From: an uncultured Nitrospira sp.
Lineage (GTDB): Bacteria > Nitrospirota > Nitrospiria > Nitrospirales > Nitrospiraceae
DNA: 64,000 bases
NCBI GenBank assembly: GCA_902500785.1
Contig: CABVRW010000002.1
Coordinates: 42,607-106,606 of the forward strand
Reading direction: 5' to 3'
A program made the translations under genes and the position numbers. A model generated the notes under the pieces. The model did not search any database. It was not told where the DNA came from and saw only the letters and a list, made by a program, of their open reading frames with translations. Position 1 is the first letter of the stretch, and every line of letters begins with the position of its first letter. Of the stretch, positions 52,178-60,562 are shown piece by piece.

Positions 52178-54268
52178 ATGCGCCCTCCGATGCAAAACTG
52201 CGGCACCGTCTATCAACCGCCATCTCCTCCTCCATCAGCCACGCGTCGCCCTAGGGCGACAAAGACCATCAAAGATCGATTACGGGACTATGCCGTGGTG
52301 CTGTGCGGGGGGTTCCTGAGCATGTGTGGCGCCATCGCAGTGCAGGCTCAGGAGGCCCTTCCCTCCTCTTCCACTTCAGTGGAAGGACGAACGGCCAACG
52401 AAGAGCTCGAACTGCTCAAAGAAGAAACCGTCAGCATCGCCACCCGCCACGAGCAACCGATTTCACAAGCTCCCTCCAACGTCTACGTCATCACGGACGA
52501 AGATATCCGTCACTCCGGTGCAGCCGACATTCCGACCATTCTTCGACGCGTGCCCGGGCTCGATATCATGCAAGTCACCGGGGCGGACTTCAACGTGAGC
52601 GCTCGTGGCGACAACCAACTCTTTGCCAACAAGATGCTGGTCATGATCGATGGTCGATCGATCTATATCGACGGCCAAGGTCTCGTCTTCTGGAAATCCC
52701 TTCCGATCACCCTGCCGGAGATCAAACGCATCGAGGTGCTCAAGGGGCCGGCTTCTGTCGTGTATGGGTTCAATGCCTTCGATGGGGTCATCAATATCAT
52801 CACGAAGTCCGCGCAGGAGATGAGAGGCACGACGATGCAGTTCGGCGGCGGGGAACTCGGCACGATCACCAGCGCGGCCGTCCAAGCGGGGTCTGCGGAC
52901 AAACTCGATTATCGCCTTTCCATCGGCCATGACCAGAATCAACAGTGGCGCAACCATGACGCCCTAGCCTTCCGGTCCAGCAAGTTCAACGTGCAGACGC
53001 AATACAACTTCTCCGGCGACGCCACCTTGCGGGTCGCCGGCGGATTGATCGATACGAATCGCTTCGACGGTCCCGTCTCGAATGTCCAAATTCCCCGTTC
53101 ACAATTCAATCAGGCGTATACGGATGTGCATTATCAGTACCGCAATCTTTCCGTGCGCGGCTGGTGGCAGGGCAACGACATTCCCGTTGACTCTGCGACT
53201 CACCCACTCCTCGCGCAATTTGTCCGACAGACGAATGCGTCAGGCGGCTCGAACGTCTCGTTCACCACCAACACCTATAACGTCGAAGCGCAACACAGTC
53301 TCGACTTCGGTCCCAGCAACCGCCTCAGTTATGGCGTCAATTACCGGTACAACACGGTCGATGGCAGTGCCGTCTCAGAATTGGGACGGGAAGATCGCCT
53401 CGGGTTCCATCTTCAGGACGAGTGGAAGCTACTCCCACCTCTCACCCTGGTGGCCGGTATTCGCTATGATCTACACACCAGAATCGCCGGCACCTGGAGT
53501 CCGCGTGTTGCCCTCGTCTACAGCCTCACCCCGGACCACACGTTTCGTCTCAGCGGGTCTGTCGCCTATCGGCCTCCGACGCTGTTTGAATCGAATCTCG
53601 ATCTTCGGATCTTGCCCACCGTTCCACCTCTATTCGCGCCCATCCCGTTATTCGGATCGCAGAAGCTCAGTCCCGAACAAATCATCTCCTATGAAGTTGG
53701 GTATCAAGGCTGGTGGCTGAAACACCGGCTCCGGACCAGGCTTGACCTCTTTTTCAATCATCTCTCCGACTTGATCAACTTCCAAACCATCGGTGCCGCG
53801 CGCACTCTGGTCAACGGGGGGGAAGCGGATATTGTTGGAACCGAAGCGGGACTGGAATTCCTCGCCACCAGATGGCTCAGCGGCTTTGCGAATGTGTCCT
53901 ATCAATCTATCGGACAAACCTTCACCGGCGTCTCTCGGCGTGGCGGCCCGAAGTGGAAAGCGAATATAGGCCTCCGCGGGGACTGGGACAACGGGTTCAA
54001 CACGGAAATCGCGGTAAATTACGTCGCGAGCTCGACCTACCCGTTGATTGAATTCTTCACCGCACTCGCTCCGGTGCTCCCCGCACCGACCAGTCCGACG
54101 GTCGATAGTTACACCCTGCTGAACCTGCGCGGGGGGTACCGGTTCTGGCACGACAAGGCAGAAGTGGCCGTCGCCGTCTTCAATGCACTGGACGATCGTC
54201 ACAAGGAACATCCCCTGGGCGACACACTCGGCAGCCGGGTGATGGGATGGGTCACTCTCAGGTTTTGA
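52178..54268 (+). CDS. TonB-dependent receptor 1
   Basis: A 696-residue outer-membrane receptor. After a long leader (helix about 35-57, cleavage near VQAQEA) comes the plug domain (APSNVYVITDEDIRHSGAAD, RRVPGLDIMQVTGADFNVS, LPEIKRIEVLKGPASVVYG), then a 22-strand-type barrel ending in VMGWVTLRF. It resembles the CirA/colicin I receptor branch that takes up siderophores or other large ligands; the ligand is unknown. ATG 52178 is preferred (AAGGA upstream); the open frame reaches 52043 but that part overlaps a hairpin. The paralogue follows 7-10 bp later. Confidence 0.85.
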   Translation: MRPPMQNCGTVYQPPSPPPSATRRPRATKTIKDRLRDYAVVLCGGFLSMCGAIAVQAQEALPSSSTSVEGRTANEELELLKEETVSIATRHEQPISQAPSNVYVITDEDIRHSGAADIPTILRRVPGLDIMQVTGADFNVSARGDNQLFANKMLVMIDGRSIYIDGQGLVFWKSLPITLPEIKRIEVLKGPASVVYGFNAFDGVINIITKSAQEMRGTTMQFGGGELGTITSAAVQAGSADKLDYRLSIGHDQNQQWRNHDALAFRSSKFNVQTQYNFSGDATLRVAGGLIDTNRFDGPVSNVQIPRSQFNQAYTDVHYQYRNLSVRGWWQGNDIPVDSATHPLLAQFVRQTNASGGSNVSFTTNTYNVEAQHSLDFGPSNRLSYGVNYRYNTVDGSAVSELGREDRLGFHLQDEWKLLPPLTLVAGIRYDLHTRIAGTWSPRVALVYSLTPDHTFRLSGSVAYRPPTLFESNLDLRILPTVPPLFAPIPLFGSQKLSPEQIISYEVGYQGWWLKHRLRTRLDLFFNHLSDLINFQTIGAARTLVNGGEADIVGTEAGLEFLATRWLSGFANVSYQSIGQTFTGVSRRGGPKWKANIGLRGDWDNGFNTEIAVNYVASSTYPLIEFFTALAPVLPAPTSPTVDSYTLLNLRGGYRFWHDKAEVAVAVFNALDDRHKEHPLGDTLGSRVMGWVTLRF

Positions 54269-54278
54269 GTGATGCGTG

Positions 54279-56345
54279 ATGAATTCTGAACCGAAGAAAG
54301 TCTGCTATCCGATCGTAGCGGCGTTGTTAACCTTGCGCCTCGGCAGCTTCGCGGCTGCCGAACCGACGCCGATGATCGTGGACCAGTCCCTGGCCCCTCT
54401 CGTCAGCAACGATCTGGAATTGTTGAAAGAGGAAGAGACCGTGAGCATCGCGAGTCGATACGAGCAGCCGATCTCACAAGCACCGTCAAACGTCTATGTG
54501 ATTACGGATGAGGATATTCGACAATCCGGCGCGATCGATTTGCCGACCGTCCTTCGCCGCGTACCGGGGCTGGAAGTCATGCAGATGACCGGGGCCGATT
54601 TCAATGTCAGTGCCAGAGGAGGCAACCAACCATTCGCGAACAAAATGCTGGTGATGGTGGACGGACGATCCATTTATCTCGACGTGCAAGGCAACGTGTT
54701 CTGGAAAGCCATCCCCGTCACGCTCCCCGAAATCAAACGCATCGAAGTCCTCAAGGGGCCCGCCTCAGCCATGTACGGCTTCAATGCCTTCGACGGCGTG
54801 ATCAATATCATCACCAAGTCGCCCGAGGAAATGAAGGGCACCACGCTGCAATTCGGGGGAGGCGAACTCGGAACGATCAGCAGCGCGGCGATCCATGCGG
54901 GGACCGTCGGCAAATTCGGCTATCGGCTCTCCGTCGGTCGCGACCAGACCCAGCAATGGCGGGATCGAGATGCCCTGGGGTTTCGTTCTCACAAGGTCAA
55001 TGTACAGACGGAATACGCGTTATCGTCGATGTCCAAACTACAGGTCTCAGGAGGTGTGGTGGACACCAACCGCTACGACGGACAGGTCGGTGAAGTGACG
55101 AGCAACTCCACCCGGCCATCATTTGCTTACGCCAATGTTCTCTACGAACAGGGGGCATTTCTCGTTCGTGCCTGGTGGTCCGGCTATACCGATGACGCGA
55201 CGATTAACCCCAGCCCTCAATTGGTCAACCTGCTCCGGATTACCGATCTGAACGGATCTTCCGCCAATCCTTTCTCGGGCAACACCTACAACGTGGACGT
55301 CCAACATGCGGCTGATCTCTGGGCCACGAACCGGTTGCTGTATGGGGTCAATTATCGTCACAACTCGCTGTCGAGCAGTGCCATTGACCAATTTAGCCGA
55401 GAAGACCGTTTGGGACTGTTCATTCAGGACGAATGGCGCGCCACCTCCGCACTAAGAATCGTCGCCGGCCTGCGTTATGACCTCCATTCCCAAATCAACG
55501 GAACCTGGAGCCCGCGTGTGGCCCTCCTGTATCAACCGGTCGAGGGCCACACCTTTCACCTCTCCGGGTCCGTCGCCTATCGGCCACCGACCCTGTTTGA
55601 ATCCCATCAAGACCAGCGTGTAACCACATCGATTCCCACGGGCTTGCCGCTGCCCTTTCCATCTGTCGTCTCTTCGACCGTGCCGATCTCGGGGTCCACC
55701 AGGCTTGCGCCAGAGCAAATCATTTCCTATGAGGCCGGCTACCAGGGGTGGTACTGGAAACACCGCTTGAGGTTCCGTGCAGACCTGTTCTTCAACCATA
55801 TCTCCGATTTGATCGGCAGCCGAATTACTTCTACCGGCACGTCCGAGTTCGTCAACGACCAGGGGTCTGCGGACATCTATGGGGGCGAGGCCGGCGTCGA
55901 AATCCTGGCCACAAAATGGTTGAGCGGATTCGCCAACTATGCCTATGAGGAGATCGGTCAAAATTTCGTAGGGACGGTGCGCAGAGGTGCGCCACGATCC
56001 AAGGTCAACTGGGGCCTCCGTGCCGAATGGGACAGCGGGCTGAGCGGAGAAATCGGGTACTACTATGTCGGCGCGACTACGTACCCCATCGCCCAGACCT
56101 TCGCGACCTTGGCGGGTATCCCGACCACCGGCGTCATCTCACCATCGGATCGCATCGACAGTTACAATCTGCTCAATCTCCGCATCGGATATCGATTCTG
56201 GCAGCAAAAGGCCGCAGCCGGTTACATGCGCGAGGCAGAGGTGGCGCTCTCGATATTCAACGCACTGAACGACAAGCACCGGGAACATCCGCTCGGCGAT
56301 CAGATCGCCAGCCGTTCGATGGGATGGGTCACGGTGAGATTTTGA
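54279..56345 (+). CDS. TonB-dependent receptor 2 (tandem paralogue)
   Basis: A 688-residue receptor closely related to the one upstream: same plug motifs (APSNVYVITDEDIRQSGA, EIKRIEVLKGPASAMYG), same barrel order (RYDLHSQINGTWSPRVALLY) and terminus (SMGWVTVRF). The signal peptide ends near FAAAEP. ATG 54279 directly follows an in-frame GTG at 54276. A tandem duplication is the simplest origin; extracellular loops differ most, suggesting different ligands. Confidence 0.85.
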   Translation: MNSEPKKVCYPIVAALLTLRLGSFAAAEPTPMIVDQSLAPLVSNDLELLKEEETVSIASRYEQPISQAPSNVYVITDEDIRQSGAIDLPTVLRRVPGLEVMQMTGADFNVSARGGNQPFANKMLVMVDGRSIYLDVQGNVFWKAIPVTLPEIKRIEVLKGPASAMYGFNAFDGVINIITKSPEEMKGTTLQFGGGELGTISSAAIHAGTVGKFGYRLSVGRDQTQQWRDRDALGFRSHKVNVQTEYALSSMSKLQVSGGVVDTNRYDGQVGEVTSNSTRPSFAYANVLYEQGAFLVRAWWSGYTDDATINPSPQLVNLLRITDLNGSSANPFSGNTYNVDVQHAADLWATNRLLYGVNYRHNSLSSSAIDQFSREDRLGLFIQDEWRATSALRIVAGLRYDLHSQINGTWSPRVALLYQPVEGHTFHLSGSVAYRPPTLFESHQDQRVTTSIPTGLPLPFPSVVSSTVPISGSTRLAPEQIISYEAGYQGWYWKHRLRFRADLFFNHISDLIGSRITSTGTSEFVNDQGSADIYGGEAGVEILATKWLSGFANYAYEEIGQNFVGTVRRGAPRSKVNWGLRAEWDSGLSGEIGYYYVGATTYPIAQTFATLAGIPTTGVISPSDRIDSYNLLNLRIGYRFWQQKAAAGYMREAEVALSIFNALNDKHREHPLGDQIASRSMGWVTVRF

Positions 56346-56413
56346 CGGAATTGTCGGAATGCTCAGAGCAAGGTTTCAGGCCATGAGAACTCCAGAGTGA
56401 CATCGAGGCCGAT

Positions 56414-59400
56414 ATGACACCTACCGCGCCAGGCCATGCGATCCTCGTCGTGGACGACGATCCCGACATCGCCCTTGGGTTGCAGGACTTGCTCGACCAC
56501 GACGGTTATCACGTGAGCGTCGCCGGCACCTGCGCGGAAGCACTCATGCAGACGCATGACCATCAATATAATGCCGTCCTGCTGGATTTGGGATTGCCGG
56601 ATGGAGACGGCTCTTCCGTCCTGCGGACTTTGCAAGAACTGCAGCCGCAGCTGCCGGTGATTATCCTCACGGCCTACACCAGCGCCGATCGTACCGTCGG
56701 CTCACTGACACAAGGAGCCTTCGCCTGTCTCACGAAACCGTACAACCGGGATGAGTTACGGGCGGTCTTGCGGCGAGCCGTCGGCATCCAGGCGCTGGCC
56801 GCTAAAGCCGAGCATGCTGAACAGGCGCTGCATGAGAGCGAGGCGCGATTCCGTTCACTGGTGGAGGCCGCCACCGACTCCATCGTCCTGGCCGACCATA
56901 AAGGCGTCATCCTCTCTTGGAACCCAGCCGCCGCCCGTCTGTTCGGATATACCGACGACGAAGTCCGTGGGCGCCCGCTGACCATGTTGATGCCTCAGCG
57001 CTACCGCGTCGCGCATGAGCGCGGCCTTGTCCGCGTCAGAGAAACCGGCCACTCCCGTCTCATCGGACGCCTGGTCGAGCTGGAAGCATTGCGCAAGGAC
57101 GGCAGCGAGTTCCCGGTGGAGTTGTCGCTCGCCATGTGGACGAGCGACGGCACGGTATTCTACAGCGGCATCATCCGCGACATCACGCAGCGACGCCGGG
57201 CGGAGGAGATCCTCGACCGCCTCCGCCATCTGCACGAAGTCATTCTCACGCAAGCCGGCGAAGGAATTTATGGGCTGGATCGCGAGGGCATGACCACTTT
57301 CGTCAATCCGACCGCCGCCCACTTGCTCGGTTATGACTCCAGCGAACTCATCGAACAATCGATGCATACGCTTCTCCATCACTCCCGACCAAACGGCAGC
57401 CCCTATCCAGTGGAAAGCTGCCCGATTTATGCGGCGCTTCACGACGGCTTGGTCCATCGTGTGTCGTGCGACGTCTTCTGGAGGAAAGACGGCACCGGTA
57501 TGCCGGTGGAATATGTCAGCACTCCGATCATCGAGAAGGGCGTCGTGACAGGCGCCGTCGTGGTCTTCCGCGACATCACCGATCGTAAGGAAGCCGAACG
57601 CGCCGTCGAGGAAAGCCAGGAGCGATTCCGCCAGCTGGCGGAACACATCAGGGAAGTCTTCTGGATCACCGATCCCGACAAATCCCGCGTGATCTATATC
57701 AGCCCCGGGTATGAGGAGATATGGGGGCGGTCGTGTGAAAGTCTCTACGCAGCACCGCACTCATGGATGGACGCCATTCACCCCGACGATCGGCAGCGGG
57801 TGCACGATGGGGCCAGGAACCGGCAGAGCCTGGGGTCCTATGATGAGTCCTATCGCATCATACGTCCCGATGGATCGATCCGATGGATCTGGGATCGCGC
57901 TTTTCCGATCCGTGACACGTCGGGTACGGTCTATCGTATCGTGGGTTTCGCCGAGGACGTGACGAATCGTAAGCGCGTCGAAACGGCGCTGATCGAAAGC
58001 GAACGGAGATATCGTGCCCTGTTCGACGATAACCCCTCCATGTATTTCATGGTTGATGCGGAAGGCACCGTGCTGTCGGTCAACCGTTTCGGCGCGGAGC
58101 GACTCGGTTATGAGGTGGGAGACCTACTCGGATCGTCTATCCTAGCGGTGTTCCACCCTGCCGATCGAGATGCGGTGCGCCGGGACCTCGCCTCCTGCCT
58201 CGCTGAGGTCGGACAGCCCAGGCGGTGGGAATTTCGCAAGGTCCGAAAAGACGGCAGCGTGATCTGGGTGCGAGATACCGCCCAGGCCGTGTGTAACGAC
58301 CAACAGGTCCTGGTGGTGCTGATCGTCTGTGAGGATATTACCGCCATGAAGGAGGCCGAGCTCGCCCTACAGGACAGCGAAGCGTTCATGAACCAAATCC
58401 TGCGCAGCAGTGTCGACTGCATCACCGTATTGGATCTGGAAGGCCGACTGCGATACATGAACGACGCGGGGCAAACCCTCCTGCACATCACGGATCTCAC
58501 GACCTACCTCGACAAACCCTGGATAAACCTGTGGGAAGGGGAGGATCTGGACGCCGCCTTGGCTGCATTGGAAGCGGCCAAGGCCGGCGAGATCGGGAAA
58601 TTTATCGGGTTCTGTGCCACCACCAGCGGGGAAGCAAAGTGGTGGGATGTGCAGGTCACTCCCATGCTCGATACGCGGGGCTCTTCCAGGCGCCTCTTGG
58701 CGATCGCTCGCGATATCACCGACTATAGACAGGTTCAGGAATCGCTTCGGGCCAGCGAAGAGCGGCTGGCAGCGGTCATCCACGGATCGAACGATGGGTT
58801 TTGGGACGGCCATAGGCTTCCCGGCCATCCCTGGCACTCGCCGTTAACCCCCGTCTGGTGGTCACCACGTGTGCGCGAGATGCTGGGATACAATGAAGAA
58901 GAGTTCCCCGATATCCTCGACAGCTGGGCATCCCGACTGCACCCTGAGGATCGCGAAAACGTCTTCCAGCAGCTGGCGGCCTGCTTCGAAGCAGGGATCT
59001 CGCATTACGATGTCGATTACCGATTGCTGACCAAGCATGGGGATTACCGATGGTTTCATGCACGTGCCTCGGTGCTGGAGCGAGATGCGCAAGGGCATGC
59101 GCTCCGGATGGCCGGCTCGCTGCAATGCATCACTGAACGCAAACAAGCAGAAACGCACCTGCGCTTCAGCGAAGAGCGGTTGCGCATGGCCCTGGCCGAA
59201 TCGGATGTCGGCATCTGGGATTGGGATGTGCCATCCGATCGTCTCTATTGGACTGCCGGGGTCGAGGCGCTGTTCGGCCTGGCTCCAGGGACTTTTCCCG
59301 GCACCTACGCCTCCTATATCGACCTGATTTATGTGCTCGATCGTGGGTCGACCCTCATGCGGATCGAGCACAGTCTGCGCGACGAGGCCTCCATCAACAT

Positions 59401-59536
59401 CCGGCATCGGGTCATGTGGCCCGACGGCACCATACATCGTCTCGCCTGGACCGGACGAATCCATCGAAATACCGACGGAGTCGCGACACGTGTGCTCGGC
59501 ATCGTTCACGACACAAAGGGGCACCCCGACGAGTAA
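56414..59536 (+). CDS. Receiver plus seven PAS domains, no output domain
   Basis: A 1040-residue cytosolic protein. An N-terminal receiver domain (ILVVDDDPDIALGL, phospho-acceptor Asp58, TKPYN) is followed by seven PAS/PAC modules, beginning about residues 147, 275, 405, 533, 660, 785 and 925, each ending near a DIT-type strand (IIRDITQRR, VFRDITDRK, CEDITAMK). There is no HisKA, HATPase, GGDEF or DNA-binding domain, and the stop is clean. It probably works as an adaptor that takes phosphate and signals to a partner kinase, perhaps the histidine kinase two genes downstream. Confidence 0.8.
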   Translation: MTPTAPGHAILVVDDDPDIALGLQDLLDHDGYHVSVAGTCAEALMQTHDHQYNAVLLDLGLPDGDGSSVLRTLQELQPQLPVIILTAYTSADRTVGSLTQGAFACLTKPYNRDELRAVLRRAVGIQALAAKAEHAEQALHESEARFRSLVEAATDSIVLADHKGVILSWNPAAARLFGYTDDEVRGRPLTMLMPQRYRVAHERGLVRVRETGHSRLIGRLVELEALRKDGSEFPVELSLAMWTSDGTVFYSGIIRDITQRRRAEEILDRLRHLHEVILTQAGEGIYGLDREGMTTFVNPTAAHLLGYDSSELIEQSMHTLLHHSRPNGSPYPVESCPIYAALHDGLVHRVSCDVFWRKDGTGMPVEYVSTPIIEKGVVTGAVVVFRDITDRKEAERAVEESQERFRQLAEHIREVFWITDPDKSRVIYISPGYEEIWGRSCESLYAAPHSWMDAIHPDDRQRVHDGARNRQSLGSYDESYRIIRPDGSIRWIWDRAFPIRDTSGTVYRIVGFAEDVTNRKRVETALIESERRYRALFDDNPSMYFMVDAEGTVLSVNRFGAERLGYEVGDLLGSSILAVFHPADRDAVRRDLASCLAEVGQPRRWEFRKVRKDGSVIWVRDTAQAVCNDQQVLVVLIVCEDITAMKEAELALQDSEAFMNQILRSSVDCITVLDLEGRLRYMNDAGQTLLHITDLTTYLDKPWINLWEGEDLDAALAALEAAKAGEIGKFIGFCATTSGEAKWWDVQVTPMLDTRGSSRRLLAIARDITDYRQVQESLRASEERLAAVIHGSNDGFWDGHRLPGHPWHSPLTPVWWSPRVREMLGYNEEEFPDILDSWASRLHPEDRENVFQQLAACFEAGISHYDVDYRLLTKHGDYRWFHARASVLERDAQGHALRMAGSLQCITERKQAETHLRFSEERLRMALAESDVGIWDWDVPSDRLYWTAGVEALFGLAPGTFPGTYASYIDLIYVLDRGSTLMRIEHSLRDEASINIRHRVMWPDGTIHRLAWTGRIHRNTDGVATRVLGIVHDTKGHPDE

Positions 59537-59593
59537 GCAGGCCGCAGTCGGCCTCATGGAAGGTCGCCGACTGGATCGACGAGGACGCAGACT

Positions 59594-60562
59594 GTGACGT
59601 TCAGACTCCGACAATCGACCGGCACCGCTGAGCCTTCCCGATGGCTTCGGAGGACGCTGGGCTGGACTGCGACCGTCCTCGTCTGGCTGCTGCTGAGCAC
59701 GGGCTCGGCTTCGGCAACGGACGTCGTCATTCTCAAGTCGTCCGACATCGCCGCCTACAATCAAGCCATCACCGGGTTTAAATCTGCCCTACCGAACGGC
59801 ATCGTCCTGTCCGAATATGATTTGCAAGGCGATATCGAGAAAGGCCGGAAACTCGCCCGCAAGATCCGCGCATCTGACCCAGCGCTCGTGTTCGCGGTAG
59901 GCTTGAAGGCGGCGAAGGCAGCGCAACTGGAGATCGTCGACATTCCTGTGGTCTATGCGATGGTGCTGGATCCGGGCAAGTATGGGCTCAACGGCTCGAA
60001 CATGACCGGCATTCTCCTGGAAGTTCCTCTTGAACGCCAACTGGGAATGATCCGGACCTTGCTGCCGGATCTGAAACACATCGGGACGCTCTACGATCCC
60101 TCCAAGACAGCGAGCACGATCAACGAAGCCCGACGCCTGCTCAAACCAAACGGGGCAGACCTCGTCCCCACCCAGGTCACCAGCGAACGGGATGTCCCCG
60201 GCGCTCTGCGTGCCCTGCTCCCGTCGGTGGGTGCCTTGTGGCTCGTCCCCGATTCCACGGTCCTGACCGATGAATCGCTTCGCTTCATCTTGAACGCGGC
60301 GCTGGAGGAGCGCGTGCCGGTCATCGGCTTTTCCCGCGAATTTGCGCGGAGCGGCGCCCTCCTGTGCCTGTCCGTCAATTACGGCGACATCGGCCGCCAG
60401 GCGGGACGGCTCACCGCCAAGATCCTGGACGGCCAGGTCTCGCTGCCCGCAAAACCCTTGCCTCCCGATCGCATCGAAACGAGCGTCAATCTCAAGACGG
60501 CCAAGTTCCTCGGGATCGAGATCCCCAAGGATCTCGAACGTAAGGCCGACGAGATCTATTGA
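59594..60562 (+). CDS. ABC-type periplasmic substrate-binding protein (PF04392-like)
   Basis: A 322-residue exported protein (long leader ending near GSASATDVVIL) with the two-lobed fold of the ABC_sub_bind family: YNQAITGFKSALP, VFAVGLKAAKAAQLEIVDIP, then a second lobe with GALWLVPDSTVLTDES. No permease or ATPase gene is nearby. The GTG start has GAGGACGCAG upstream. The stop overlaps the histidine kinase start, so it probably feeds a periplasmic signal to the kinase rather than serving uptake. Confidence 0.75.
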   Translation: MTFRLRQSTGTAEPSRWLRRTLGWTATVLVWLLLSTGSASATDVVILKSSDIAAYNQAITGFKSALPNGIVLSEYDLQGDIEKGRKLARKIRASDPALVFAVGLKAAKAAQLEIVDIPVVYAMVLDPGKYGLNGSNMTGILLEVPLERQLGMIRTLLPDLKHIGTLYDPSKTASTINEARRLLKPNGADLVPTQVTSERDVPGALRALLPSVGALWLVPDSTVLTDESLRFILNAALEERVPVIGFSREFARSGALLCLSVNYGDIGRQAGRLTAKILDGQVSLPAKPLPPDRIETSVNLKTAKFLGIEIPKDLERKADEIY

